Source: Sphingomonadales bacterium Ga0077559
Lineage (GTDB): Bacteria > Pseudomonadota > Alphaproteobacteria > Sphingomonadales > Sphingomonadaceae
DNA length: 64,000 nt
Direction: 5' to 3'
NCBI GenBank assembly: GCA_001464315.1
Contig: LNFK01000033.1
Location: 1-64,000, forward strand
Under the pieces are notes generated by a model, which was not told the DNA's origin, searched no databases, and saw only the letters and a program-made list of their open reading frames with translations. Below are positions 54,093-62,542 of this stretch, in pieces; positions within the stretch are counted from its first letter, which is position 1, and every line of letters starts with the position of its first letter. The translations under genes were made by a program, and so were the position numbers.

Positions 54093-55763
54093 TTACGCCC
54101 CGTTTGCCGCGCTCAATATCGCGCGGACGCTGGCTGTCGCCACATCGCGGCTGATGCCGACACCGAACAATATTGGCCCCTCGCCTACCCGGCATTCGAC
54201 ATAGGCGGCGGCGCGCGCGTCGGTACCGTGGCCGATGGCATGCTCGCTATAGTCGATGATGTCGAGCGGGCCACTGAGCGCGTGTTCGAGCGCATTAGCA
54301 AGGCTTGAAATCAGGCCATTGCCACGCCCGCTCACGCTTTGTTCGACACCGGCGATGCGGATTTTGCCGACGAAGATACGCTCGTCTTGCGCCTGTCGGC
54401 ACTGGCTTTCCTGAAAGTCGATGAGGCGGAAACGGCCCTCGCCTTTTAGGTGATAGTGTTTCTCGAACGCTTCCCAGATGTCGGCGCTGGTGAGTTCACG
54501 GCCTGTGGTGTCGGACAGTTCCTGCACGGTGGTGGAGAAATTCGCCTGCATCCGTTTGGGCAGTTTCAGGCCGTGGTCTTGCTCGATCACCCAGGCGACA
54601 CCGCCCTTGCCGCTCTGCGAATTGACTCGAATGACCGCTTCGTAAGACCGTCCCAGATCGGCGGGGTCTATCGGCAAATAGGGCACGCGCCAGATTTCGT
54701 CATTCTGCAACGCGTTTGCGGCAAAGCCCTTCTTGATAGCGTCCTGATGCGACCCGGAAAACGCTGTGAACACCAATTCGCCTGCATAAGGGTGACGCGG
54801 GTGGACGGGGAGCTGGTTGCAATATTCGACGGTTTGGATGACTTCGTCGATGTTGCTGAAATCGAGGCCGGGGTGCAGCCCTTGCGTGTACATGTTGAGC
54901 GCCAGCGTTACAAGGTCGACATTCCCGGTTCGCTCGCCATTACCGAACAGGCAGCCTTCGATCCGGTCGGCGCCTGCGAGCAGGCCAAGCTCAGCCGCTG
55001 CGATGCCGCTGCCGCGGTCGTTGTGCGGGTGGAGCGAGATGACGACGCTGTCACGAGAGCTGATATGTTTGCACATCCATTCTATCTGATCGGCATAGAT
55101 GTTGGGCATCGCGGCTTCGATCGTGGCCGGAAGATTGAGGATGAGGGGCTTGGTTGGCGTGGGTTTCAGCACTTCCATCACCCCTTCGCACACCTCAAGG
55201 CTGAATTCGAGTTCGGCGGTGGAGAAAGTTTCGGGGGAATATTCGAAATGCCAGTCGGTTTCAGGGAAACGCGCCGCCTGTTCGGCGAGGATTTGCGCGC
55301 CTTCGACGGCGATGGCCTTAACGCCCGGTTTGTCGAGCTTGAATACGATATCGCGCCACGCTGGCGACACCGCATTGTAGAGATGGACGATGGCGCGCGG
55401 TGCACCAGCCATGCTCTCGAAGGTTTTCTCGATCAGGTCGCGGCGGGACTGTGTGAGGCTCTGGATCGTCACGTCATCGGGGATGCGGCCGCTGTCGACA
55501 AGGTTATGAATGAAGTCGAAATCGGTCGCGCCGCTGCTCGGGAAGCCGACCTCGATTTCCTTGATGCCAACCTTGATCAGCAGGTCGAAAAAGCGGTTCT
55601 TCTTCTCCGCCCCCATCGGGTCGATCAACGCCTGGTTGCCGTCACGCAGATCGGTCGAGAGCCAGCGCGGGGGCTTGGTGATGGTGCGTGTCGGCCACGC
55701 GCGGTCTGGCAAGTCAACCTGCGGGAACGCAAGGTATTTTCGAGATGGATCGGTGAGCATCAT
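54093..55763 (-). CDS. leuA: 2-isopropylmalate synthase
   Basis: LeuA condenses acetyl-CoA and 2-ketoisovalerate, the first committed step of leucine synthesis. The 556-residue protein is of the longer LeuA type 2: [17 protein letters not shown] near residue 34, the metal site HPHNDRG near 245, and a C-terminal leucine-sensing domain with [28 protein letters not shown]. Two adjacent ATGs (55763, 55760) begin [11 protein letters not shown] leucine-rich leader peptide and an attenuator-like hairpin precede it. The rest of the leu pathway is not in the window. Confidence 0.95.
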   Translation of the reverse strand: MMLTDPSRKYLAFPQVDLPDRAWPTRTITKPPRWLSTDLRDGNQALIDPMGAEKKNRFFDLLIKVGIKEIEVGFPSSGATDFDFIHNLVDSGRIPDDVTIQSLTQSRRDLIEKTFESMAGAPRAIVHLYNAVSPAWRDIVFKLDKPGVKAIAVEGAQILAEQAARFPETDWHFEYSPETFSTAELEFSLEVCEGVMEVLKPTPTKPLILNLPATIEAAMPNIYADQIEWMCKHISSRDSVVISLHPHNDRGSGIAAAELGLLAGADRIEGCLFGNGERTGNVDLVTLALNMYTQGLHPGLDFSNIDEVIQTVEYCNQLPVHPRHPYAGELVFTAFSGSHQDAIKKGFAANALQNDEIWRVPYLPIDPADLGRSYEAVIRVNSQSGKGGVAWVIEQDHGLKLPKRMQANFSTTVQELSDTTGRELTSADIWEAFEKHYHLKGEGRFRLIDFQESQCRQAQDERIFVGKIRIAGVEQSVSGRGNGLISSLANALEHALSGPLDIIDYSEHAIGHGTDARAAAYVECRVGEGPILFGVGISRDVATASVRAILSAANGA

Positions 55764-55831
55764 GGTCAGTTTACAACTTCGCTATGGCACGCTTTTGAGC
55801 GGGCTTTGGGGTCTATGTCGGTGGTTGGTAC

Positions 55832-55883
55832 CCCTTAGGCGGGTGATCCGGCGCATGGCCGAACAAAAACGCACGCCTAAGGG
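55832..55883. repeat. Inverted repeat overlapping the leuA attenuator hairpin
   Basis: CCCTTAGGCG (55832-55841) and its exact complement CGCCTAAGGG (55874-55883) are separated by 32 bp. The right arm shares bases with the short attenuator stem, so on the leuA mRNA the two structures exclude each other. Confidence 0.6.
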
Positions 55884-55887
55884 CGTG
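55864..55887 (-). terminator. Attenuator-like terminator in the leuA leader
   Basis: On the minus strand, 6-bp stem CACGCC-CTTA-GGCGTG is followed by CGTTTTTG. It lies at the end of the leucine-rich leader reading frame, whose stop codon starts in the loop. A ribosome stalled on the Leu codons would cover the 5' arm, which lies only 2-20 nt downstream, and prevent termination (inference). Confidence 0.6.
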
Positions 55888-55927
55888 TAAGTCGTAGGAG
55901 GAGCGATAAGGCGCGATCACGTGACAT
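55877..55927 (-). CDS. leuL: Putative leucine leader peptide for leuA
   Basis: The frame ATG 55927 to TAG 55877 encodes 16 residues, MSRDRALSLLLRLTRP, with five Leu, four of them in CTC CTC CTA CGA CTT. The frame ends inside a terminator-like hairpin 100 bp before leuA. Leucine-rich leader peptides controlling leu genes by ribosome stalling are known in enterobacteria (leuL). No Shine-Dalgarno is visible, and a TATAAT overlaps the ATG, so the promoter must be upstream if the peptide is made. The classical antiterminator arm is not obvious. Confidence 0.55.
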   Translation of the reverse strand: MSRDRALSLLLRLTRP

Positions 55928-56019
55928 TATATTGCGTCGTTAGCGCTATCTGGCGACATTCGTCCAGCTTTAATTTGCTACAGCGCTTATTTCGTTGCTT
56001 GCCAGATCAGGTCGCACTC

Positions 56020-56331
56020 CTAGTCGATAGCATCGAAATTGGCCCCGCTGTGCACCGGATCGCGATTATTGAGCAGCGGGAACGGCCGGTCGTGCGACAG
56101 AGTTTTGCGCAAAGCACCGATCAACAGATGCAACCGCCCGATGGGGTCGCTTCGGCTGGATAGTTTGAACCTCCGGCGATCTGCATCGGTCAAAAATGTG
56201 GCCCCGCGATAAATCAGCGAACCATTGATGCTTGCTGCTGTGGTGCCGTCGCCGAACATCATGCCCAATGAGGAAAAGTCCAGGCCCGAAAATAGCGCCT
56301 GCAACTCCCTCCCGTCACTGGTACAAAGCAC
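56020..56331 (-). CDS. Hypothetical protein, 103 aa
   Basis: This frame lies alone in the 687-bp space between leuA and kup. It starts with GTG 56331 (or the double ATG 23 codons later, MMFGDGTTAA) and has a codon choice like that of the neighbours (GGC, GAC, CTG, TTG). I see no signal peptide, membrane helix or family motif. A segment TDADRRRFKLSSRSDPIGRLHLLIGAL could form an amphipathic helix. It may be a real small gene, a remnant, or chance. Around it (55928-56019, 56332-56449) I see no other gene. Confidence 0.4.
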   Translation of the reverse strand: MLCTSDGRELQALFSGLDFSSLGMMFGDGTTAASINGSLIYRGATFLTDADRRRFKLSSRSDPIGRLHLLIGALRKTLSHDRPFPLLNNRDPVHSGANFDAID

Positions 56332-56449
56332 GTAAAGAGGGACCGTTACGATACCCAGACAAAGTTCTATTTTTGTTCTTATTGCTTCAAGATAGAAATT
56401 TCACCACCGATGTTTGAACTAAATCAAACGGCGGATGCAAATGCCACGA

Positions 56450-58387
56450 TCAAATTTCCACCTGGCTGCCTAATTCAACCACACGGTTGCTGGGCAGTTT
56501 GAAAAATTCCATCGCATTTGCCGCGTTACGCAACATCCAAGCAAACGTCTTTTCTCGCCAAATTGCCATGCCGGGAATTTTTGACGCGATCAGAGTCTGC
56601 CGCGACAGGAAGAAACTGGTGTGCATCATATCGAATTTTGGACCGCACAGGTCAACTTTGTCGAGCGTTGCTGGCACGTTGGTTTCTTCGAGGAAGCCGA
56701 AGCGCATCTTTACGCGATAAAAGCCTTCACCAAGTTCCTTGCAAACTATCCTGTCTGCCTCATCGACATAAGGCACGTCTTCGATTTGCACCGTCAGAAT
56801 GATAATGCGTTCATGCAGTATTCGGTTGTGTTTTATATTGTGCAGCAGCGCCGAAGGGACACCGCTCGCCGCCGACGCCATGAAGATCGCCGTGCCCGGC
56901 ACGCGCAAAGCACTGTTGGCGGCGGATTTGATGAAAATTTCCATCGGCATTGTGCTTTCCGCCATACGCTCGCGCATCAGCGTCCGTCCCCGCGACCATG
57001 TCGTAAGCAACGTAAAGATAACCAAACCAATCAGTAGCGGGAAATAACCGCCATCTGGAACCTTCAGCAGGTTTGCGCCCAAATATGCCATGTCGACGAT
57101 GATGAAAATCGCCAAAATGGGTAGCGATTTCCACTTTGGCCATTTCCACAACTGGAACAATACAACCGCCAGCAAGCAGGTATCGATGAACATCGCGCCG
57201 GTCACCGCGATGCCATAGGCCGCCGCGAGATTACTTGACGAGCGGAAGAACAGAACAAGCGCAATGACCATGATCATCAGGGCCCAGTTGATGACGGGGA
57301 TATAAATCTGCCCGACGGCTTTTTCGCTGGTGTGGAGGATGCTGAGGCGCGGGATGAAACCCAGTTGGATTGCTTGCTGGGTGAGCGAGAATGCGCCTGA
57401 AATGACCGCTTGGCTGGCAATGATAGTCGCCAGCAACGCAATGATCACCACCGGCAAGCGCACGATGTCGGGGATCATTAGGAAAAACGGGTCTTTAATT
57501 GTGGCAAGAGCCGTCGCCTCATCCATCGAAAGGATCATTGCGCCCTGCCCCATATAGTTGAGCATGAGCGCAGGAAGTACGAAACCCAGCCAACCGAACT
57601 TGATCGGCTTGCGTCCGAAATGCCCCATATCGGCATATAATGCCTCGGCACCAGTGACAGCCAACACAACTGACCCCATCGCGACAAAAGCGCGAAAGCC
57701 GTCGACCCAGAAGAAGTTGATCGCGTTCCACGGGTTCAGTGTTTCAAGGATAATTCCGGGACCTTTGACCAGATGAATGACACCCAGCGTTGCAATGGTC
57801 GAGAAATAGACGAGCATGATCGGCCCGAACAACGCACCGACCTTGGCAGTGCCGCGTGACTGGATCGCGAACAGGCCGACCAATATGCCGATGGCGATCG
57901 GCAGAATCCACGCTTTAAAGCCCGGATGGACATAGCTCAGCCCCTCGGTCGCTGACAGCACCGACATCGCGGGCGTGATCATCGAATCTCCGTAAAACAG
58001 CGCGGTCGCGAACACCCCGAGCATGATAATCGGCGCGGTCCAGCGCTTGCCCTCGGTCTGTCTGTTGATGAGCGCCAACAATGCGAGGCTGCCGCCCTCG
58101 CCCTTGTTGTCTGCGCGCATGATGATCATCACATATTTGAACGTCACCACGATCATCATCGACCAGAACACGAGGCTCAGCACACCATAGATGTGCATCG
58201 GGTCGGGATTGATTGGATGATGCCCGGCAAAGGTTTCGCGGAATGCATAGATCGGGCTGGTCCCGATGTCGCCGAATACGACGCCAATGGCACCTACTGC
58301 CAGCTTGCCAATCGAACCCTGGGCCGCATGGCCGTGGCTTTCTTGATCAGGGCTGTGCCCGAAATCATCTGCTTGAGGTGCGACCAT
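56450..58387 (-). CDS. kup: Low-affinity potassium transporter Kup
   Basis: Kup imports K+ with H+ across the inner membrane. The 645-residue protein has about 12 membrane helices in the first 440 residues, beginning with the hallmark [18 protein letters not shown] near residue 34, then [20 protein letters not shown], and a hydrophilic C-terminal domain of about 190 residues. GAGGG precedes the ATG. The N-terminal tail is His/Gln-rich. A long imperfect hairpin sits 64 bp upstream, after ccmI. Confidence 0.95.
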   Translation of the reverse strand: MVAPQADDFGHSPDQESHGHAAQGSIGKLAVGAIGVVFGDIGTSPIYAFRETFAGHHPINPDPMHIYGVLSLVFWSMMIVVTFKYVMIIMRADNKGEGGSLALLALINRQTEGKRWTAPIIMLGVFATALFYGDSMITPAMSVLSATEGLSYVHPGFKAWILPIAIGILVGLFAIQSRGTAKVGALFGPIMLVYFSTIATLGVIHLVKGPGIILETLNPWNAINFFWVDGFRAFVAMGSVVLAVTGAEALYADMGHFGRKPIKFGWLGFVLPALMLNYMGQGAMILSMDEATALATIKDPFFLMIPDIVRLPVVIIALLATIIASQAVISGAFSLTQQAIQLGFIPRLSILHTSEKAVGQIYIPVINWALMIMVIALVLFFRSSSNLAAAYGIAVTGAMFIDTCLLAVVLFQLWKWPKWKSLPILAIFIIVDMAYLGANLLKVPDGGYFPLLIGLVIFTLLTTWSRGRTLMRERMAESTMPMEIFIKSAANSALRVPGTAIFMASAASGVPSALLHNIKHNRILHERIIILTVQIEDVPYVDEADRIVCKELGEGFYRVKMRFGFLEETNVPATLDKVDLCGPKFDMMHTSFFLSRQTLIASKIPGMAIWREKTFAWMLRNAANAMEFFKLPSNRVVELGSQVEI

Positions 58388-58450
58388 TTAATCCCTCGAT
58401 TTCGGCACGGATCGGACTCGCATTCGCATGAAGCCGGCGCGGGCGATACC

Positions 58451-58499
58451 ATGCCGCTTTAGGCTTAACAACTAAGCAATAAACGCCTAAAGTCGGCAT
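58451..58499. repeat. Long imperfect hairpin between ccmI and kup
   Basis: ATGCCG-CTTTAGGC pairs with GCCTAAAG-T-CGGCAT (14 bp with one bulged base; 20-nt loop). It lies 16 bp past the end of the out-of-frame ccmI tail and 64 bp before the kup start on the same strand. It may terminate ccm transcription or control kup; no T-run follows on the minus strand, though the plus side is AT-rich. Confidence 0.55.
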
Positions 58500-58514
58500 A
58501 TTTATTATTAAATA

Positions 58515-58590
58515 TCAATTATTTGCTTTGGGAGCGCCGGCGTTCGCCTTGATCTGCGCTTGTAAAGTCTTTGCGTTCGCCAGTTGCGAC
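58515..58590 (-). other. Out-of-frame tail of ccmI
   Basis: Past the ccmI stop, a second minus-strand frame (track 58515-58736) ends with SLATPNAKWKPRLESQLANA and then QIKANAGAPKANN. This resembles the usual end of CcmI proteins (W-rich segment followed by a helix and a flexible tail). It is in a +1-shifted frame relative to ccmI, so it appears to be the lost C-terminus. Confidence 0.6.
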
Positions 58591-59121
58591 TCAAGCCGAG
58601 GCTTCCATTTCGCGTTGGGCGTAGCCAGCGACAATGAGGCCGCCAAAATAATATGGCGATGGGTAATTCGGTCGAATCGCCCGTGCCTTATCGAACGCGA
58701 GTTGCGCCGGCAGCGACATCTGGCCGTTGCTGGCAAGCATCAATTGCAGGCCAAGCGCTGACCATAAGTCCGGGTCTTCGGGGTTTTTCTTTAAACCCGC
58801 CTGAATATAGCTCGCCGACAATTTGTAATCGCCCTGCTTGGCGAAACTGTCGGCAGTCACCAGCCAGCGTTTGGCGCCGCCAAAGCTCTGATCCATATCG
58901 GCGCGCATGTCGACCAATTGGATCGCGGCATCTTCCTTCGCCGCCAGCGATTTGGCCGGTGCGGACAGTACCGCCGGACGCCCCTGGAGGGCATAACCGG
59001 TCATTCCGAGCAGAACGGCGGCGGCGGCCACTTGCCAATATCCCTTTTGCAAACGACCAAGCAGCACGAGTCCCGCAAGACTGACCGCTGCCAACAGGCC
59101 AAGCGCAACCCAGCCGCTCAT
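58591..59121 (-). CDS. ccmI: Cytochrome c maturation TPR protein CcmI/CycH, C-terminally frameshifted
   Basis: The 176-residue product starts with two membrane helices (VALGLLAAVSLAGLVLLG and YWQVAAAAVLLGMTGYAL) and a TPR region: GGAKRWLVTADSFAKQGDYKLSASYIQAGLKKNPEDPDLWSALG, then NGQMSLPAQLAFDKARAI. CcmI escorts apocytochrome c to the CcmFH haem ligase. The frame ends at GGLIVAGYAQREMEASA, where homologues continue; the missing tail is visible in another frame (58515-58590). The last TPR seems lost by a net frameshift. The ATG at 59121 overlaps the ccmH stop (ATGA). Confidence 0.82.
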   Translation of the reverse strand: MSGWVALGLLAAVSLAGLVLLGRLQKGYWQVAAAAVLLGMTGYALQGRPAVLSAPAKSLAAKEDAAIQLVDMRADMDQSFGGAKRWLVTADSFAKQGDYKLSASYIQAGLKKNPEDPDLWSALGLQLMLASNGQMSLPAQLAFDKARAIRPNYPSPYYFGGLIVAGYAQREMEASA

Positions 59122-59522
59122 GCGCGCCTCCTGAACAGGCCGCGCGCCATCCACACCGCAACCAGCAACAGCAGCACCGGAGCAGCCCACAGCAGCAAAC
59201 CGGAGCCTTTCATTTCGGGCTCAAAGCTGACCCATTCGCCGTAACGGCCAATCATCCATTTCCGGATCGTTTCAGGCTTTTCACCCTTGGCGATTTGCTG
59301 GCGAACCTCGGCGCGCATTGTCGCGGCCATCGGCGCGTCACTGTCGGCAATCGACTGTCCCTGACACTGGATACAGCGCAAGCCATGCATCAGGTTGGTG
59401 GCTTCAGCTTCCTTTTTCGGATCGGCCAATTGCTGGTTGGCAAGCTCGGGGATTGGACCGCTGCCTTGCGCGAAGACCGGAGCTGCAACGAGCAAGGTCA
59501 AAATAGTGAAGGCTTGTCTCAT
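59118..59522 (-). CDS. ccmH: Cytochrome c maturation protein CcmH (CycL)
   Basis: CcmH is a periplasmic thioredoxin-like reductant that keeps the apocytochrome haem-binding Cys reduced before ligation. The 134-residue product has a signal peptide (AFTILTLLVAAPVFAQ), the active-site LRCIQCQGQSIADSDA, and a C-terminal membrane helix (LLLWAAPVLLLLVAVWMA). It overlaps ccmG and ccmI by four bases at each end. Confidence 0.95.
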   Translation of the reverse strand: MRQAFTILTLLVAAPVFAQGSGPIPELANQQLADPKKEAEATNLMHGLRCIQCQGQSIADSDAPMAATMRAEVRQQIAKGEKPETIRKWMIGRYGEWVSFEPEMKGSGLLLWAAPVLLLLVAVWMARGLFRRRA

Positions 59523-60049
59523 TTCGCCTCAGCCAATTTTTCGAGAAGCATCGGCACATGCTCTTCGCGAATGTCGCCAATATGTTGGTAGCTAATCTTG
59601 CCATCGCTGCCGATAACATAGGTTTCCGGCACGCCGGATGACCCGAGCATCAACTGAACCGCCATTTCATTGTCAGCACCGATCCGCCGGAACGGGTTGC
59701 CGAATTGGTCTAGAAAAACAGCGACGTCTTCTGGGCGATCACGCACGGCAATAGCATCGATTTCTACGCCTGCCTTTTTGAGCGTTTCAAGATGCGGAGC
59801 CTCGGCTTTGCAGGGGATACACCAGCTTGCAAAAATATTGAGCAGACGCGGCTTGCCGTCGGCCATATCGCTGCTGGCGAGGCCCTGCACCCCTGCCGTG
59901 GCTGGCGCCAGCGCGAATTGCGGCAGTTTTTGCCCGACCATCGCCGAACGAACCAGTTCATCCTTAGGCACGAGCAGTCCGTATATCGCAAGGCCACCGA
60001 TAAAGGCGATGACGGCCAGCGGCAGCCACAGGAGCCAGGGCCGGGTCAT
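59519..60049 (-). CDS. ccmG: Thiol:disulfide interchange protein CcmG/DsbE
   Basis: The 176-residue membrane-anchored thioredoxin-like protein reduces disulfides in the cytochrome c maturation path. An N-terminal helix (PWLLWLPLAVIAFIGGLAIYGLL) is followed by a thioredoxin fold with the active site NIFASWCIPCKAEAPHL and the cis-Pro region GSSGVPETYVIG. I choose ATG 60049, which overlaps the ccmF stop (ATGA), rather than the TTG at 60061 in the track. Confidence 0.96.
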   Translation of the reverse strand: MTRPWLLWLPLAVIAFIGGLAIYGLLVPKDELVRSAMVGQKLPQFALAPATAGVQGLASSDMADGKPRLLNIFASWCIPCKAEAPHLETLKKAGVEIDAIAVRDRPEDVAVFLDQFGNPFRRIGADNEMAVQLMLGSSGVPETYVIGSDGKISYQHIGDIREEHVPMLLEKLAEAK

Positions 60050-61968
60050 TCGCTTGCCCAATTATTCTTGGCGGGCTTTCTTGGGCGGCGCAGCATTCGG
60101 CCAAGCAGCGCAATCAAGCCGCCGAGCGCGACTAGCGCGCCGCCGAACCAGATGAATGTGACATAGGGCTTCCACCACAAACGGACCTGCCACTTGCCGG
60201 TGCGTTCATCCGGTTGCGCGAGCACTGCATAGAGTTGCCCGTTCCAGCGGGTTAGCAAGGCCGCCTCGCTGGTCTGCATCTCTGGTTGGAAAAACTGGCG
60301 CGACTGCGGATGAAGCGCAAAAGTTTTGCCGCCCCGGTTGGCGAGCATTTCACCCTGGATGCCGACCCAGTTGTCGCCGATGGCGGGATTGACGTCGTCG
60401 AGCTTCACCGTCCAACCAGCGACCTGCGCGCTTTGGCCCGGCGAAAGCGCAGTCAGCGATTCCTTTGAAAATCCGGATTCGGACGCCATGCCGAACACGC
60501 TCACCGCCAAACCAAAATGCGCGATGACCATGCCATAAATCGGCAACGGTGTGCGCAGCAGGTTGCGGCCTTTAAGCGGAACGAAAGAGGCAACGGCCAG
60601 TGCCAGCGCGAACGCTATCCCCAGTGTAGGGAATATGCCGACGCCCGGGGCGAATTGCCAAACGGCCACGCCGCTCCACAAGATGATCGCGAAAAAGCCG
60701 ACCAGCCAATATTTGTGTCGCGCTATCTCATCGCGCCGCCAGCGCAGCATCGGGCCAAGCAAAAGCGCAAGCATCAGCAGCAGCGCAATCGGCACCGTCG
60801 CCTTGTTGAAATATGGCGGGCCGACCGAAATCTTGTCACCCAAAGCCTCGGCCGCCAGCGGATAGAGCGTGCCAATCAGCACGATACCCAATATGACACT
60901 GAGGAAGATGTTATTGGCGACAATCGCGCCTTCGCGGCTGACCAGTTGGAACGGCTCGCCCTGCCGGACCGTGCCGATGCGCAAAGCGAACAGAACGAAG
61001 GCTGCGCCGGTGTAAACGAGCATTAGCGTGAGGATGAACGCGCCGCGTTCTGGATCGACGGCGAAACTGTGCACGCTGGTCAGGACGCCCGAGCGGACGA
61101 GGAAGGTGCCGGCCATAGACATCGCGAACGCGACGAGCGCGAGCATGATTGTCCAGGCGCGAAGGGCGTTGCGGGTCGCCAGCACGCTGACCGAATGGAG
61201 CAACGCAGTCGCGGCGAGCCATGGCATCAGCGAGGCATTTTCGACGGGGTCCCAGAACCACCAGCCGCCCCAACCTAGCTCGTAATAGGCCCAGTAGCTG
61301 CCTGCGGTGATGCCCAATGTCAGGAATATCCACGCGCCAAGTACCCAGGGCCGCATCGCGCGGGCAAAGGCGGGGCCAACTTGCCGCGTCAGCAGCGCGC
61401 CAACAGCAAACGAGAAGGCGACCGACAATCCGACATAGCCGATATACAATGTCGGCGGGTGGAAGGCCAAGCCGATATCCTGCAGCAGGGGGTTAAGCCC
61501 TGCCCCTTGCGCTGGCGCTGGCACGAGCCGCTCGAACGGATTCGACGAGAATAACAGGAACGCAAAGAAACCGAGCGAAACAACGGCTTGAACGCCTAGC
61601 GTCGCGCCGAGCGTTTTGGCATCAATGCGCTTTTCGAGCAGCGCAATCGCCGCGCCCGATAGCGCCATGACTGTCACCCAGAGCAGCATCGAGCCTTCAT
61701 GATTGCCCCAGGTACCGGCGATCTTGAAGATCGCGGGCTTGTCGATATGGCTGTTGCTCGCCACCAGCAGCACCGACAGGTCGGTGATCCAGAACAGCCA
61801 GATCAGTGCGCAAAAAGAAAACACGCACAATGCGCCCTGCACCATCGCGGCGGGGCGGATCAGGCTGGCAAGCTTGCCGTCGCCGATAAGCGACAGCCCG
61901 CCTGCGAGTTGCAGTAGCGCCATCGCGGCGGCGAGCCATAAGGCGGCCAATCCTGCTTCGGCCATCAT
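60046..61968 (-). CDS. ccmF: Haem lyase CcmF
   Basis: CcmF is the integral-membrane core of the holocytochrome c synthetase, which attaches haem to the CxxCH of apocytochrome. The 640-residue protein has about 14-15 membrane helices and the tryptophan-rich WWD segment ELGWGGWWFWDPVENASLMPW, with conserved His flanks (FKIAGTWGNHEGSM and LLHSVSVLA). It is coupled to ccmE (ATGA) and ccmG. The length is normal for the family. Confidence 0.97.
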   Translation of the reverse strand: MMAEAGLAALWLAAAMALLQLAGGLSLIGDGKLASLIRPAAMVQGALCVFSFCALIWLFWITDLSVLLVASNSHIDKPAIFKIAGTWGNHEGSMLLWVTVMALSGAAIALLEKRIDAKTLGATLGVQAVVSLGFFAFLLFSSNPFERLVPAPAQGAGLNPLLQDIGLAFHPPTLYIGYVGLSVAFSFAVGALLTRQVGPAFARAMRPWVLGAWIFLTLGITAGSYWAYYELGWGGWWFWDPVENASLMPWLAATALLHSVSVLATRNALRAWTIMLALVAFAMSMAGTFLVRSGVLTSVHSFAVDPERGAFILTLMLVYTGAAFVLFALRIGTVRQGEPFQLVSREGAIVANNIFLSVILGIVLIGTLYPLAAEALGDKISVGPPYFNKATVPIALLLMLALLLGPMLRWRRDEIARHKYWLVGFFAIILWSGVAVWQFAPGVGIFPTLGIAFALALAVASFVPLKGRNLLRTPLPIYGMVIAHFGLAVSVFGMASESGFSKESLTALSPGQSAQVAGWTVKLDDVNPAIGDNWVGIQGEMLANRGGKTFALHPQSRQFFQPEMQTSEAALLTRWNGQLYAVLAQPDERTGKWQVRLWWKPYVTFIWFGGALVALGGLIALLGRMLRRPRKPAKNNWASE

Positions 61969-62414
61969 TTCGAGAGTGTATCCTTGGTTTGCTGCGCCGC
62001 CGTCATGTCGATATCGGCCAGTTCCTTTGGCACATAATTTTCGTCATGTTTGGCGAGCAGGCTCTCGGCGACAAAAACGCCGTCTGCGCGCATGCGGCCA
62101 TCAGCAACGACGCCCGAACCTTCAACAAACAGGTCCGGCGTAATACCGCGATAGGCGACATTTTGTTCGCCCTCCTGATCTTGAACCGTGAAGGTGATCG
62201 ACACACCGTCGGTACCGCGGACAATCGAGCCCTTTTGCACCATCCCGCCCAAGCGAATGGCCTTGCCGGGCTCAACCTGCGCTTTGGCAAGCGTGGTTGG
62301 AGTATAGAAATAAGACGCCTCGTCGCGCAGTGCGGCGGCGGCGATGAAGCCTGCGCCGATCAGCGCAACGAATGCAACGAGAGCGAGGACAAGACGTTGA
62401 TGCTTGGGCTTCAT
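61965..62414 (-). CDS. ccmE: Cytochrome c maturation haem chaperone CcmE
   Basis: CcmE binds haem covalently in the periplasm and passes it to CcmF. The 149-residue protein has an N-terminal anchor (LVLALVAFVALIGAGFIAAAAL), an OB-fold (FYTPTTLAKAQV, IRLGGMVQKGSI) and the haem-binding His in ESLLAKHDENYVP. Typical length. It overlaps ccmD and ccmF by four bases. Confidence 0.96.
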   Translation of the reverse strand: MKPKHQRLVLALVAFVALIGAGFIAAAALRDEASYFYTPTTLAKAQVEPGKAIRLGGMVQKGSIVRGTDGVSITFTVQDQEGEQNVAYRGITPDLFVEGSGVVADGRMRADGVFVAESLLAKHDENYVPKELADIDMTAAQQTKDTLSK

Positions 62415-62542
62415 GGTTGCTGCCTCAGATCATCGGCGAGCGCTTCGGATCGACGCATCGTGACATAGCTACCGATTATCAGCCATGCCATGCCGGCGCT
62501 AGTGACCGCAAAAGCGGCGATGATGAAGGTCGTGTGGGTCAT
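62411..62542 (-). CDS. ccmD: Haem exporter protein CcmD (small)
   Basis: This 43-residue gene is too short for the ORF track. The ATG at 62542 (GGAGGAT upstream) gives MTHTTFIIAAFAVTSAGMAWLIIGSY, then a basic end (VTMRRSEALADD): one membrane helix with the typical CcmD look. CcmD stabilises the CcmABC-CcmE complex and helps release holo-CcmE. Position between ccmC (TGATG overlap) and ccmE (ATGA overlap) agrees. Confidence 0.88.
   Translation of the reverse strand: MTHTTFIIAAFAVTSAGMAWLIIGSYVTMRRSEALADDLRQQP

Noticed and set aside
54450-55838. 462-codon plus-strand ORF opposite leuA
   Set aside because: It is fully antisense to a clear leuA, has no recognisable domain, and mirrors leuA codon periodicity as expected for shadow frames.
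55926-55931. TATAAT on the minus strand as the leuA promoter -10 box
   Set aside because: No -35 element at 16-18 bp, and it would place the start of transcription inside the leader peptide frame. Kept as an alternative that would weaken the leader model.
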